Made by a program: the position numbers and the translations under genes
The notes under the pieces: model-generated
Told to the model about the DNA's origin: nothing
Database searches by the model: none
What the model saw: only the letters and a program-made list of their open reading frames with translations
Assembly (NCBI RefSeq): GCF_902497855.1
Contig: NZ_CABVHU010000007.1
Location: 186,001-250,000, forward strand
Direction of reading: 5' to 3'
DNA: 64,000 nucleotides
From: Pseudomonas fluorescens
GTDB lineage: Bacteria > Pseudomonadota > Gammaproteobacteria > Pseudomonadales > Pseudomonadaceae
Shown here: piece after piece, positions 1 through 8,424 of the stretch
How positions within the stretch are numbered: the first letter of the stretch is position 1
How the letters are laid out: each line of letters starts with the position of its first letter

Positions 1-1
1 G

Positions 2-553
2 GCTGCCGAGGGCGTGGCCAGTCTGTCGATCTACAGCGTCGCGGAGCGCGCGCAGATCCCGCCCTCCTCCGTCTACCACTTCTTCGCCAGCGTCCCGGCC
101 CTGCTCGAAGCCCTGACCGCCGATGTCCACGCCGCCTTCCGCGCGTGCCTGCAAGCGCCCATCGACCATGACGCCCTCAGCGGCTGGCGCGACCTGTCGC
201 GGCTGGTGGAACAACGCATGCTAGAGATCTACAGCGAAGACGCCGCAGCCCGGCAACTGATCCTCGCCCAGCATGGCCTGACCGAAGTGACCCAGGCCGA
301 CCGCCAGCATGACATCGAGCTCGGAGACCTGATGCACAAGTTGTTCGATCATCATTTTGAACTGCCGAGGCTGCCGAGTGATGTCGATGTGTTTGCGTTG
401 GCCATGGAGCTCGGGGATCGGGTTTATGCGCGCTCGGTGCAGCAGCATGGGCAGATCACGCCGCGCATGGCGGAGGAAGGAATGCGGGTGTTTGATGCGT
501 ATCTGGGGCTGTACTTGCCGCCGCATTTGCCCAAGCGCGTTATTCCTGCCTGA
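2..553 (+). CDS. TetR-family transcriptional regulator, N-terminus cut by window edge
   Basis: The frame is already open at the first bases, so the true start lies outside the window; 183 residues remain. The visible beginning has the second part of a TetR-type helix-turn-helix (VAERA followed by SSVYHFF, then a helix starting PALLEALT), the usual pattern near residues 30-60 of this family. The remainder is an all-helical ligand-binding half with no recognisable specificity. A GTG at 14 could be read as a start but would cut through the DNA-binding domain, so it is unlikely. The gene ends just before a REP doublet. Its target cannot be told from what is visible; the neighbouring ssu genes point the other way and need not be its regulon. 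Confidence 0.8.
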   Translation, partial: AAEGVASLSIYSVAERAQIPPSSVYHFFASVPALLEALTADVHAAFRACLQAPIDHDALSGWRDLSRLVEQRMLEIYSEDAAARQLILAQHGLTEVTQADRQHDIELGDLMHKLFDHHFELPRLPSDVDVFALAMELGDRVYARSVQQHGQITPRMAEEGMRVFDAYLGLYLPPHLPKRVIPA

Positions 554-578
554 GATCTTCGTCGGCTTCACCGGCCTC

Positions 579-671
579 TTCGCGAGCAGGCTCGCTCCCA
601 CATTTGATCTCAAGCGAACATGGCATTCGCGAATAACACAACTCCCTGTGGGAGCGAGCCTGCTCGCGAAG
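579..671. repeat. REP doublet, GAGCGAGCCTGCTCGCGAA class
   Basis: Two inverted copies of the core GGAGCGAGCCTGCTCGCGAA preceded by GTGG lie head to head about 50 bases apart. Each copy is an imperfect hairpin, and together they can form a larger stem. This is the Pseudomonas REP/REPIN arrangement. It sits between the TetR gene and the end of the ssu operon. Confidence 0.85.
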
Positions 672-704
672 GGCGCACCACCGAACCCACTGGTTCACGC
701 GCAC

Positions 705-737
705 AAAAAACCCCGAAGGGCTCGAGCCCTCCGGGGT
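705..737 (-). terminator. Rho-independent terminator after ssuF
   Basis: A GC-rich hairpin (CCCCGAAGGGCTCGAGCCCT with its continuing complementary arm) is followed on the minus strand by a run of six T. It lies 18 bases beyond the ssuF stop and closes the ssuEADCBF transcript. Confidence 0.85.
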
Positions 738-755
738 TGGGTGCAATGCACGCGC

Positions 756-971
756 TTACAACTTGGCGATCGACACCTCGGTGGATTTCACAAACGCGAT
801 CACTTCGCTGCCAACCACCAGCTCCAGCTCTTTCACCGAGCGCGTGGTGATCACCGAAGTCACGATGCCGGAAGCGGTTTGCACGTCGATTTCCGAAAGG
901 ACATCACCCAGGACGATTTCCTTGATCGAGCCCTTGAACTGGTTACGAACGTTGATGGCTTTGATAGTCAT
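756..971 (-). CDS. ssuF: TOBE-domain molybdopterin/oxyanion-binding protein SsuF
   Basis: A 71-residue protein consisting of a single TOBE (Mop) domain. It begins MTIKAINVRNQF and has the family's ring of small hydrophobic and glycine residues (GSIKEIVLGDVLSEIDV, then VITTRSVKELELVVGSEV). Mop proteins bind molybdate or related oxyanions as oligomers. The ATG at 971 is preferred over an in-frame upstream start because AGGAA sits just before it and family members begin here. It is the last gene of the ssu operon, 35 bases after ssuB. In P. putida the same gene, ssuF, is needed for growth on sulfonates, although how it acts is not established. Identity rests on domain and context. Confidence 0.88.
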   Translation of the reverse strand: MTIKAINVRNQFKGSIKEIVLGDVLSEIDVQTASGIVTSVITTRSVKELELVVGSEVIAFVKSTEVSIAKL

Positions 972-1006
972 GATGTTGATTCCTGTCGTAGAGGTGAGGC
1001 TTTGAG

Positions 1007-1813
1007 TTATTGCGCCCAACGCAATTGCGTGGGCAAGGGTGAAACAGGTTCCGGCTGCGGCGGTTGGCCGGGCAGCGCCAGTACGCGGCTGAGCACTTCG
1101 GTTTCCAGTGCCGCCAGCCGATGGGAGCCGCGCACCCGGGGACGTGGCAGTTCCACGTGCAGATCGAGACCGACTTCACCGTCTTCGATCAGGATCACCC
1201 GATCGGCAATCGCCACCGCTTCACTGACGTCGTGGGTGACCAGCAACACGGTAAAGCCGTGCTTCTGCCAGAGGCGTTCGATCAGCTGCTGCATTTCAAT
1301 GCGGGTCAGGGCATCCAGGGCCCCCAGGGGCTCGTCCAGCAACAGCAAGCGCGGTTGGTGGATCAGCGCGCGGGCCAGGGCCACACGTTGCTTCTGCCCC
1401 CCGGACAAGGCCGCCGGCCACTCGTTGGCGCGATCCGCCAGGCCCACCGCTTCCAGTGCTTCCAGTGCTTGCGGCCGCCAGTTGCCCTTGAGCCCCAGAC
1501 CGACGTTGTCGATCACCTTCTTCCAGGGCAATAGACGTGCTTCCTGAAACATCAGCCGGGTGTCTTCCCGCGCCTCACTCAGCGGTGCGGAACCGGCCAG
1601 CAATTCACCGCCCGTGGGTTTGTCGAGACCGGCCAGCAAGCGCAGCAAGGTACTTTTGCCGCAGCCGCTGCGACCGACGACCGCGACGAATTGACCCGCC
1701 GGAATGTGCAAGTCGATCTCGCGCAACACTTGCCGCGAACCAAAGGTTTTTTGCAGCTTGCGCACCGCCAGCGGAATACCGCGCAGCAGGCGTGGAGGTT
1801 GTTGAGCGGTCAT
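1007..1813 (-). CDS. ssuB: Aliphatic sulfonate ABC transporter ATP-binding protein
   Basis: 268 residues, with all the landmarks of an ABC ATPase: Walker [10 protein letters not shown] at about residues 47-55, the Q-loop in [10 protein letters not shown], signature LSGGQKQR, Walker [13 protein letters not shown] and the H-loop in [10 protein letters not shown]. It energises import of alkanesulfonates by SsuC and the periplasmic SsuA. The start at [10 protein letters not shown] is chosen because its ATG overlaps the ssuC stop as ATGA, which implies translational coupling; an upstream GTG would run deep into ssuC. The assignment to sulfonates rather than nitrate or taurine comes from its place between ssuC and ssuF. 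Confidence 0.93.
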   Translation of the reverse strand: MTAQQPPRLLRGIPLAVRKLQKTFGSRQVLREIDLHIPAGQFVAVVGRSGCGKSTLLRLLAGLDKPTGGELLAGSAPLSEAREDTRLMFQEARLLPWKKVIDNVGLGLKGNWRPQALEALEAVGLADRANEWPAALSGGQKQRVALARALIHQPRLLLLDEPLGALDALTRIEMQQLIERLWQKHGFTVLLVTHDVSEAVAIADRVILIEDGEVGLDLHVELPRPRVRGSHRLAALETEVLSRVLALPGQPPQPEPVSPLPTQLRWAQ

Positions 1814-2592
1814 GCGGCACCTCCCTTGGAAACCTGATAGGCCGGATGCCAGCGCAACCACACACGTTCAAGCCCGCGGGCTGCGAGGTCGGCAAGCTTG
1901 CCAAGCACTGCGTACAGCAGAATCGCCAGCACCACCACGTCGGTCTGCAGGAACTCCCGGGCATTCATCGCCAGATAGCCTATGCCGGAACTGGCGGAAA
2001 TGGTTTCCGCGACGATCAGGGTCAGCCACATGAAACCCAGGGCGAAGCGCACACCCACCAGAATCGAAGGCAATGCACCTGGCAGGATCACCTGACGGAA
2101 CAGGCTGAAACCGGACAAGCCATAACTGCGGGACATTTCCACCAGCGCCGGGTCGACGTTGCGGATGCCGTGATAGGTGTTGAGATAGATCGGGAACAAC
2201 GTGCCCAGGGCGACCAGGAAAATCTTCGCCGACTCGTCGATGCCGAACCACAGGATCACCAGCGGAATCAACGCCAGGTGCGGAACGTTGCGGATCATCT
2301 GCACCGAGCTGTCGAGCAGGCGTTCACCCCATTTCGACAGGCCGGTGATGAAGCCCAACGTCAGCCCGATGCCGCCGCCAATGGCGAAACCCAGCGCCGC
2401 ACGCCAGCCACTGATGGCCAGGTGAGTCCAGATTTCACCGCTGCTCACCAGGCTCACGCCGGCTTCGATGACGGCAATGGGTGCGGGCAGGATTCGCGTC
2501 GACAACCAGCCCGCCGACACCGATAACTGCCATACCGCCAGCAGCAATACCGGCAGCGCCCAGGGCGCGAGGCTATGGATAAGTTTCTTCAT
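1810..2592 (-). CDS. ssuC: Aliphatic sulfonate ABC transporter permease
   Basis: A 260-residue inner-membrane protein with about six hydrophobic helices. The first is [20 protein letters not shown], and the binding-protein-dependent permease EAA-type loop is near the middle ([20 protein letters not shown]). It forms the channel through which alkanesulfonates enter the cytoplasm. The start lies 8 bases after the ssuD stop and the end overlaps ssuB by four bases, so ssuD, ssuC and ssuB are one tightly coupled unit. Length and order match SsuC of E. coli and P. putida. Confidence 0.93.
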   Translation of the reverse strand: MKKLIHSLAPWALPVLLLAVWQLSVSAGWLSTRILPAPIAVIEAGVSLVSSGEIWTHLAISGWRAALGFAIGGGIGLTLGFITGLSKWGERLLDSSVQMIRNVPHLALIPLVILWFGIDESAKIFLVALGTLFPIYLNTYHGIRNVDPALVEMSRSYGLSGFSLFRQVILPGALPSILVGVRFALGFMWLTLIVAETISASSGIGYLAMNAREFLQTDVVVLAILLYAVLGKLADLAARGLERVWLRWHPAYQVSKGGAA

Positions 2593-2600
2593 GGCGCGCC

Positions 2601-3749
2601 TCAGCTCTGGGACGCGGCTTTGGGGAGAATGTCGTTGGCCACCATCTCACCGAAAGGGCTGACGTAACCCGCGCTTTTCGGCAACTCCGGCCGTTCGATG
2701 TCCAGGTGCGGGAACAGCAGTTCGGCGACGCGGTAGGATTCTTCCAGGTGTGGATAACCGGAGAAGATGAAGGTGTCGATGCCCAGTTCCGCGTATTCCT
2801 TCACGCGAGCAGCCACTGTCGGACCGTCGCCCACCAGCGCCGTACCGGCACCGCCGCGCACCAGGCCAACACCGGCCCACAGGTTGGGGCTGACTTCCAG
2901 GTTGTCGCGACTGCCACCATGCAGCGCCGCCATGCGTTGCTGGCCGACCGAATCGAAGCGTGCCAGCGACGCCTGGGCACGGGTGATGGTTTCGTCGTCC
3001 AGGTGCGAGATCAAGCGATCGGCCGCTTGCCAGGCCTCGGCATTGGTTTCCCGCACGATCACATGCAAGCGAATGCCGAAGCGCACGGTACGCCCGAGCT
3101 TCGCGGCCTTGGCGCGCACTTGTTCGATCTTCTCGGCCACGGCCGCAGGCGGTTCGCCCCAGGTCAGGACCATTTCGACTTGTTCTGCAGCGAGATCCTG
3201 CGCCGCTTCCGAAGAACCGCCGAAGTACAGCGGCGGACGCGGTTGCTGGATCGGCGGATAGAGCAGCTTGGCGCCCTTGACGCTGATGTGCTGACCGTCG
3301 TAATCGACGGTTTCGCCTTCCAGCACGCGACGCCAGATGCGGGTGAACTCCACCGAAGCCTGGTAGCGCTCTTCGTGGGTCAGGAACAGACCGTCGCCAG
3401 CCAGTTCTTCCGGATCACCGCCGGTGACCAGGTTGAACAGTGCACGGCCGCCGGACAGGCGATCCAGGGTCGCGGCCTGACGCGCCGCCACCGTCGGGGA
3501 AATGATCCCGGGGCGCAGGGCGACGAGGAATTTCAAGCGCTGGGTCACCGGAATCAGCGAAGCCGCCACCAGCCACGAGTCTTCGCAGGAGCGCCCGGTA
3601 GGGATCAGCACCCCGCCGAAGCCCAGACGATCCGCCGCTTGCGCGACTTGCTGCAGGTAACCGTGGTCGACGGCGCGAGCGCCTTCGGCGGTGCCAAGGT
3701 AATGGCCGTCGCCATGGGTAGGCAGGAACCAGAAAATATTGAGGCTCAT
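2601..3749 (-). CDS. ssuD: FMNH2-dependent alkanesulfonate monooxygenase
   Basis: A 382-residue TIM-barrel flavin monooxygenase of the bacterial luciferase type. It uses reduced FMN supplied by SsuE and O2 to cleave alkanesulfonates into sulfite and an aldehyde, freeing sulfur when sulfate is scarce. The N-terminus [20 protein letters not shown] is characteristic. The residues known to matter in the E. coli enzyme (Cys54, Arg226, His228) appear here at 55, 227 and 229 (TGRSCED; GIRLHV). The gene follows ssuA by 25 bases in the ssu operon. Nothing suggests loss of function. Confidence 0.96.
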   Translation of the reverse strand: MSLNIFWFLPTHGDGHYLGTAEGARAVDHGYLQQVAQAADRLGFGGVLIPTGRSCEDSWLVAASLIPVTQRLKFLVALRPGIISPTVAARQAATLDRLSGGRALFNLVTGGDPEELAGDGLFLTHEERYQASVEFTRIWRRVLEGETVDYDGQHISVKGAKLLYPPIQQPRPPLYFGGSSEAAQDLAAEQVEMVLTWGEPPAAVAEKIEQVRAKAAKLGRTVRFGIRLHVIVRETNAEAWQAADRLISHLDDETITRAQASLARFDSVGQQRMAALHGGSRDNLEVSPNLWAGVGLVRGGAGTALVGDGPTVAARVKEYAELGIDTFIFSGYPHLEESYRVAELLFPHLDIERPELPKSAGYVSPFGEMVANDILPKAASQS

Positions 3750-3774
3750 GGAGTGGTCTCCTTAGGAAATCGAA

Positions 3775-4740
3775 TTACTGCGTTTTGGCAACGGCCGCCG
3801 GTGGCGTCCAGATCACGTCTTTGATGCTCAGCGGCTTGGGAATCAGCTTGAGCTGATGGAAGCTGTCGGCGATTTTCTGTTGGGCGGCGACCACTTCCGG
3901 GGTCAGGAACAGTGCGCCGTAACCCTGGCGTTTCACCGAGGTCAGGGTGATATCCGCCGGCAGACCGAGCAGTGGCGCGACTTGTTTGGTCACGTCTTCT
4001 GGATTGGCCTTGGACCATTCACCGACCGCGCGCACTTCTTCCACCAGGGTCTTGATCACCTCGGGGTTTTTCTGCGCGTAGGGCTTGGTCGCCAGGTAGA
4101 ACTGATGGTTATCGACAATGCCCTGGCCATCACGCAAGGTGCGGGCTTGCAGCTGTTGTTCGGCGGCCGCCTGGTACGGGTCCCAGATCACCCAGGCATC
4201 GACGCTGCCACGCTCGAACGCGGCGCGGGCATCGGCCGGCGGCAGGAACACGGTCTGGATGTCGGTGTATTTGAGGCCGGCGTCTTCCAGCGCACGGACC
4301 AGCAGGTAGTGCACGTTGGAGCCTTTGTTGAGGACGACTTTCTTGCCCTTGAGCTCCTGCACCGATTTGATCGGCGAGTCCTTCGGCACCAGGATCGCTT
4401 CGCTGTGAGGCGCCGGTGGCTCATAGGCGACGTAGAGCAGATCGGCACCGGCCGCCTGGGCAAATACCGGCGGCGTTTCGCCGGTGACGCCGAAGTCGAT
4501 GGAGCCGACGTTCAGGCCTTCGAGCAGTTGCGGGCCGCCGGGGAATTCAGTCCATTGCACGTCCACGCCTTGGGCGGCGAGGCGTTTTTCCAGGGTGCCT
4601 TTGGCTTTGAGCAGCACCAGGGTGCCGTACTTCTGATAGCCGATCCGTAACGTCTCGGCATGAGCTTGAGTAATGACGCCGAAGGACACAGCCGCAGCAA
4701 ACAGAGCGACCAGACCACGACGCAAAATGACAGTGCGCAT
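3775..4740 (-). CDS. ssuA: Aliphatic sulfonate ABC transporter substrate-binding protein
   Basis: A 321-residue periplasmic binding protein. The signal peptide is clear: MRTVILRRGL followed by a hydrophobic stretch and an AHA cleavage site after residue 28, after which the mature protein begins ETLRIGYQ, the usual opening of the SsuA/TauA/NrtA family. The start at 4740 is chosen because AAGGAG lies six bases upstream and it gives a proper signal sequence; a longer in-frame start would put charged residues ahead of it. It delivers alkanesulfonates to SsuC/SsuB. The gap of 89 bases to ssuE is the widest within the operon. Confidence 0.93.
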   Translation of the reverse strand: MRTVILRRGLVALFAAAVSFGVITQAHAETLRIGYQKYGTLVLLKAKGTLEKRLAAQGVDVQWTEFPGGPQLLEGLNVGSIDFGVTGETPPVFAQAAGADLLYVAYEPPAPHSEAILVPKDSPIKSVQELKGKKVVLNKGSNVHYLLVRALEDAGLKYTDIQTVFLPPADARAAFERGSVDAWVIWDPYQAAAEQQLQARTLRDGQGIVDNHQFYLATKPYAQKNPEVIKTLVEEVRAVGEWSKANPEDVTKQVAPLLGLPADITLTSVKRQGYGALFLTPEVVAAQQKIADSFHQLKLIPKPLSIKDVIWTPPAAVAKTQ

Positions 4741-4829
4741 AGCGCTCTCCTTTTTGCAGTTGGGTTTTGGCTGCACCTGCTTGCCCGTTAGCGGGCCAGT
4801 AAGGTGAGTACTTCAAATTCGGGCGAGAC

Positions 4830-5423
4830 TTAAATGCTCCAGCGAGCACTCAGCAAACGTTCATTCAACAGGTTCGGGTCGATCGGCTTTGGCCGTCGGG
4901 CCATGGCGCTGAAAAACAGCTCCAGCGACTCACTCAATCGTTGTTCCAGCTCCGGCGCCAATTGCGCCTGGGCGCTGCCTTCGCCATAAGCGATCTGACT
5001 GTCGACGGCGAAGATTCCATGGAGCATTTCCTGGGCCTTCAATGCCGACAACACCGGCTTGAGCGCGTAATCCACCGCCAGCATGTGGGCGATGCTGCCA
5101 CCGGTGGCCATTGGCAGAACCACCTTATGGGCCAGGGCCCGCTCGGGCAGCAGGTCCAGCACGGTTTTCAATGCGCCGGAGAACGACGCCTTGTACACCG
5201 GGGTAGCGATCAACAGCCCATCAGCATTTTCGATCTGTTGCAGCAGGTCGATCACCTTCGGGCTGTCGAACCGTGCGTGCAGCAAGTCTTCGGCCGGGAA
5301 GTCCCGTACCTGGTAACTCACCACCTCCACACCTTGCTCCTGCAACCAACGTTGAGCGCGTTCCAGCAGCACCCCGGAACGGGAGCGTTGGCTGGGACTG
5401 CCACCGAGTGAGACAACCAGCAT
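4830..5423 (-). CDS. ssuE: NAD(P)H-dependent FMN reductase
   Basis: A 197-residue flavodoxin-fold reductase. It opens [20 protein letters not shown], the GSPS..S phosphate-binding loop of the NADPH-dependent FMN reductase family, and has the [14 protein letters not shown] motif near residue 75-90. It makes the FMNH2 consumed by SsuD. It is the first gene of the ssu operon, so the AT-rich region upstream, with its 22-base palindrome at 5496-5517, is probably the operon's control region. Length agrees with SsuE from other bacteria. Confidence 0.94.
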   Translation of the reverse strand: MLVVSLGGSPSQRSRSGVLLERAQRWLQEQGVEVVSYQVRDFPAEDLLHARFDSPKVIDLLQQIENADGLLIATPVYKASFSGALKTVLDLLPERALAHKVVLPMATGGSIAHMLAVDYALKPVLSALKAQEMLHGIFAVDSQIAYGEGSAQAQLAPELEQRLSESLELFFSAMARRPKPIDPNLLNERLLSARWSI

Positions 5424-5495
5424 TCAGACGATTCCTTGGACGGTGTTGGCGATTCGCGGTTTGCGGTCTCGCTTTGATGAAGAGACCTTAACAGG

Positions 5496-5517
5496 TGATT
5501 TATATATCTATAAATCA
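5496..5517. promoter_or_regulatory. AT-rich palindrome in the ssuE promoter region
   Basis: Perfect inverted repeat: arms TGATTTATA and TATAAATCA around four bases, about 75-95 bases before the ssuE start. It lies in the most AT-rich stretch between ssuE and lsfA. It could be an operator or contain the -10 region of the operon promoter. The known regulators of ssu operons (Cbl/CysB types, SftR) are only candidates. Confidence 0.45.
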
Positions 5518-5572
5518 TATTTATTCATTTGGTTATTCGTTACAGTTCTATAGGAAATATTTTTTCCGAGAC

Positions 5573-5600
5573 AAAAAAACAGGCCGTCGAAACGGCCTGA
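5573..5600 (-). terminator. Rho-independent terminator after lsfA
   Basis: The hairpin CAGGCCGT-CGAA-ACGGCCTG is followed on the minus strand by seven T. It lies 130 bases past the lsfA stop and separates lsfA transcription from ssuE. Confidence 0.8.
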
Positions 5601-5618
5601 AATCCCCTGCTTTGTGGT

Positions 5619-5718
5619 GATCGTTCCCACGCTCCGCGTGGTAATGCCTCAAGGGACGCTCCGCGTCCAGTGACGCGGAGCGTCACGGGCTGCATTCCCA
5701 CGCAGAGCGTGGGAACGA
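5619..5718. repeat. REP-like multi-hairpin repeat, GTTCCCACGCTCCGCGTGG class
   Basis: A run of inverted repeats: GTTCCCACGCTCCGCGTGG at the left, a central GACGCTCCGCGTC / GACGCGGAGCGTC pair, and CCACGCAGAGCGTGGGAAC at the right. The same unit recurs at 56718-56848 and in short form at 24544-24576. It sits between lsfA and its terminator. Confidence 0.8.
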
Positions 5719-5730
5719 GAGTTAGCTGAG

Positions 5731-6369
5731 TTACCTGTTTGGCTGTGGCGTCAGACGCAGGTATGGCTTCATCGCGCGATAGCCCTTGGGAAAGCGCGTC
5801 CTGATTTCATCTTCATCCTTGAGCGACGGCACGATCACCACCTCATCCCCGTCCTGCCAGTTGGCCGGAGTCGCCACCTTGTAGTTATCCGTGAGTTGCA
5901 GCGAATCGATCACCCGCAGGATTTCATTGAAGTTGCGACCGGTGCTCGCTGGATAAGTGATAGTCAGCCGGATCTTTTTGTTCGGGTCGATCACGAACAG
6001 CGAACGTACGGTCAAGGTGTCATTGGCGTTGGGGTGGATCAGGTCATAGAGGTCCGACACCTTGCGATCGGCATCGGCCAGGATCGGGAAATTGACGATC
6101 GTGTTCTGGGTTTCGTTGATGTCTTCGATCCACCGGTGGTGTGAATCCACCGGGTCCACGGACAACGCTATGGCCTTGACCCCACGCTGGGCGAATTCGT
6201 CTTTCAACCTGGCCGTGAAGCCGAGCTCCGTAGTGCACACTGGCGTGAAGTCCGCCGGGTGGGAAAACAGCACACCCCAGCTATCGCCCAGCCACTCGTG
6301 GAAACGGAGGGTGCCGACGCTGGAATCCTGTTCGAAATCGGGGGCGATGTCGCCCAGTCTGAGGCTCAT
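5731..6369 (-). CDS. lsfA: 1-Cys peroxiredoxin LsfA
   Basis: A 212-residue Prx6-type peroxiredoxin. The peroxidatic cysteine is Cys45 in PADFTPVCTTELG. The long C-terminal half (DEDEIRTRFPKGY..KPYLRLTPQP) is the dimerisation arm of the 1-Cys subgroup, and no resolving cysteine is evident. It reduces hydroperoxides and belongs to the sulfate-starvation response in Pseudomonas, where it is found beside the ssu operon as here. The upstream region (6400-6480) is very AT-rich and shares short motifs with the ssuE upstream region. It has its own terminator, so it is probably a separate transcript. Confidence 0.93.
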   Translation of the reverse strand: MSLRLGDIAPDFEQDSSVGTLRFHEWLGDSWGVLFSHPADFTPVCTTELGFTARLKDEFAQRGVKAIALSVDPVDSHHRWIEDINETQNTIVNFPILADADRKVSDLYDLIHPNANDTLTVRSLFVIDPNKKIRLTITYPASTGRNFNEILRVIDSLQLTDNYKVATPANWQDGDEVVIVPSLKDEDEIRTRFPKGYRAMKPYLRLTPQPNR

Positions 6370-6602
6370 GGTGCTGCTCCTGATGAGTGCTGGTTGAGCC
6401 CAACTGTGCCTGTATTTCTTATCTATTAAAAAGAATATATATCGATTTATTTAGATCACAAATGAATATTAAAATTCTATTCACTGGACTTGATCCAGCC
6501 TCGGGACGACTATCCGCGCCAAGGTTCGAGAAGGCCTTGAGTCGCTGCAAAAAAGAGGGATTTCGAGGAGGGTTCACAGGGGTGAACCTGACTCGAAAAC
6601 AT

Positions 6603-6642
6603 AAAAGCCCCGCCTGGCGTGATGCCGGGCGGGGCTTTTTTT
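6603..6642 (-). terminator. Rho-independent terminator after the first porin gene
   Basis: The arms AGCCCCGCC and GGCGGGGCT form a strong hairpin flanked by A-rich and T-rich runs. On the minus strand it lies about 20 bases past the stop of the porin at 6664-7992. Confidence 0.85.
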
Positions 6643-6663
6643 ACTTCAGTTACGCGAGCGCTA

Positions 6664-7992
6664 TTACAACAGTGGGATCGAGTAGCTGACGATCAGACGG
6701 TTTTCATCCTGGTCGCGTTGACCGGGGATGTTGGTGCGCCATGTAGCGTTTTTCCACATCAGGCCAACGTTTTTCAACGGGCCTTCCGGTACGACATAAC
6801 CAACAGTCAGATCGCGTTCCCATTCGGAGCTGTCAGTGCTCGCCGGGGAACGGGTATCGATGTCGTCGCCATGCAAGTAAACCACACCGGCGGTCAAGCC
6901 AGGCACGCCAACCTTGGCGAAGTCATACGAGTAGCGTGCCTGCCAGGTACGTTCACCGGCACGGGCGAACTTGGCGATCTGGCTGTCGGTAGTCAGGTAA
7001 GCCGACGAGCCGTCACCCTGGTTCAGCCAAGGGAGGTCGCTGCTGCCGTTGCTGACCTGATAGCCGCCGCCAAAGGTGTGGCCGGCAACGGTATACAGGA
7101 ACAGGCCGCTATACAGGTTGTTGTCGACCTTGCCTTTACCGTTGGCGGTGCTGTTGTAGTTACCGTTGCTGTAATAGGCCGCAGTGTTGCCATTCAGACC
7201 GTCATCGGAGCTGTTGAAATAACGCAGGTCAGACTTCAATACGCCCGGACCGATCGACCAGTTGTGCACCAGACCCAGGAAGTGTTGCTTGTAAAAGTCT
7301 TCCAGGTTGCCGTAGTAGTACTGGGCAGTCAGGTCTTTGGTGATCTTGTAGTCGCCACCGGCGTAGATGAACTTGTTGCTGTTGGCGGTACGCGCGGAAG
7401 CGCCCCCGATAGACAGTTGTTCATTGCTGCTGGAGTTACGGCCTTTGACGTGCTCGATTTGACCGCCGACCAGTGTCAGGTCTTTGATTTCACTCGAGGT
7501 GATCTGACCACCCTGGAAGGTTTGCGGCAACAGACGACCGTCGTTGGTCACGATCACCGGCAGTTTTGGCTGCAGGGTCCCCAGCTTCAGCTCGGTCTGG
7601 GAAATCTTGGCTTTGGCCGTCAGGCCCAGGCTGGAAAAGTTATCCACCGCTTCGCCGTTGGATTCGCTCGGGAAAACAGTGCCTCCGTAGGCCGCGCCGT
7701 TGGCTGCACCGTTAGTGCCGCCGCCCGAGTCCAGACGCACGCCCAACAGGCCGATGGCGTCGACGCCGAAGCCTACGGTGCCTTGGGTATAACCGGAGAT
7801 GAACCGCAGATCGAAACCTTGGCCCCATTCTTCGTTTCTGCTTGGATTGGCAGCACCGCTACGGTTATCCGTGTTGATGTAGAAGTTGCGCAGCCCCAAT
7901 GTTGCCTTGCTGTCTTCGATGAAACCGGCGGCGCCTGCCTGCTGCGCCAGAACCCCTACGGACACAGCCAGGGCCAACGTGGACTTGTTCAT
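6664..7992 (-). CDS. OprD/OprE-family outer membrane porin, copy 1
   Basis: A 442-residue OprD-family porin: substrate-selective, 18-stranded barrels that admit small carboxylates, amino acids or related compounds. The signal peptide MNKSTLALAVSVGVLAQQAG ends at about residue 22 and is followed by GFIEDSKATLGLRNFYINTD, as in OprE-like members. The protein closes with a terminal strand ending IVSYSIPLL, whose final hydrophobic residue fits the outer-membrane assembly signal. It is closely related to the porin at 8425-9753, with which it shares the signal peptide, many strands and the leader DNA. The substrate cannot be read from the sequence. Being next to the sulfonate genes may or may not be meaningful. 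Confidence 0.9.
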   Translation of the reverse strand: MNKSTLALAVSVGVLAQQAGAAGFIEDSKATLGLRNFYINTDNRSGAANPSRNEEWGQGFDLRFISGYTQGTVGFGVDAIGLLGVRLDSGGGTNGAANGAAYGGTVFPSESNGEAVDNFSSLGLTAKAKISQTELKLGTLQPKLPVIVTNDGRLLPQTFQGGQITSSEIKDLTLVGGQIEHVKGRNSSSNEQLSIGGASARTANSNKFIYAGGDYKITKDLTAQYYYGNLEDFYKQHFLGLVHNWSIGPGVLKSDLRYFNSSDDGLNGNTAAYYSNGNYNSTANGKGKVDNNLYSGLFLYTVAGHTFGGGYQVSNGSSDLPWLNQGDGSSAYLTTDSQIAKFARAGERTWQARYSYDFAKVGVPGLTAGVVYLHGDDIDTRSPASTDSSEWERDLTVGYVVPEGPLKNVGLMWKNATWRTNIPGQRDQDENRLIVSYSIPLL

Positions 7993-8219
7993 GTTTCGCT
8001 CCTATCGTTTCTAATTTTCTATGCTCCTGGTCCTGGTTCGAATGCCCGGATCCTGGAGGCGCAATAAGCGCCACACTGCACACTGCGGGTTGCCCACCGC
8101 GATTTTCGGCCGGCATGATAAACCCAAAATAATTTATTTCATTTTTTTTAATTCCATTTAGGAATATAGCTTCGCAGCCTTCGCCCGGGCCGGCATACGA
8201 GGTATCGGCCAGTAAGGCT

Positions 8220-8234
8220 ATTTGCCGGGCAAAT
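8220..8234. promoter_or_regulatory. Palindrome upstream of porin copy 1
   Basis: ATTTGCC-G-GGCAAAT is a perfect inverted repeat about 230 bases ahead of the porin start. It may be an operator, but no regulator is recognised from it and no second copy was seen. Confidence 0.3.
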
Positions 8235-8380
8235 GAAATCGGTTGTTGCTGCTGGCTGAGGCGGGTGTTTGCTGCGCCTGATGAGTGCCTGATGGATGCA
8301 CTTTAAGGGGCTGAAACAAAAACTAAAAAGAATAAAAAATTAGCATCCTGAACGATTTTGGAATAACAAAAAAAATCCAA

Positions 8381-8413
8381 AAAAAAGCCTCGCCACAGCA
8401 GGGCAAGGCTTTT
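8381..8413 (-). terminator. Rho-independent terminator after the second porin gene
   Basis: The arms AAGCCTCGCC and GGCAAGGCTT form a hairpin, with a run of eight T on the minus strand. It lies just past the porin stop at 8425. Confidence 0.8.
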
Positions 8414-8424
8414 CGGAAAATCAG

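Larger units (their letters stand above)
7993..8424. other. Intergenic region between the two porin genes
   Basis: 432 bases with no convincing gene. Next to the downstream porin are a leader and AT-rich block (about 7993-8170) that resemble those of the second porin. A 15-base palindrome lies at 8220-8234. The far end holds the terminator of the upstream porin at 8381-8413. The stretch 8320-8380 is A-rich. Confidence 0.6.

Noticed and set aside
1537..2526. Long open frame (329 codons) on the plus strand opposite ssuC
   Set aside because: It runs antisense to a clear permease gene, is rich in His, Arg and Gln as expected from reverse reading of GC-rich DNA, and has no family resemblance. Similar shadows opposite argA, gcvP, ubiD, rho, ppk and the ABC-F gene were rejected for the same reason.
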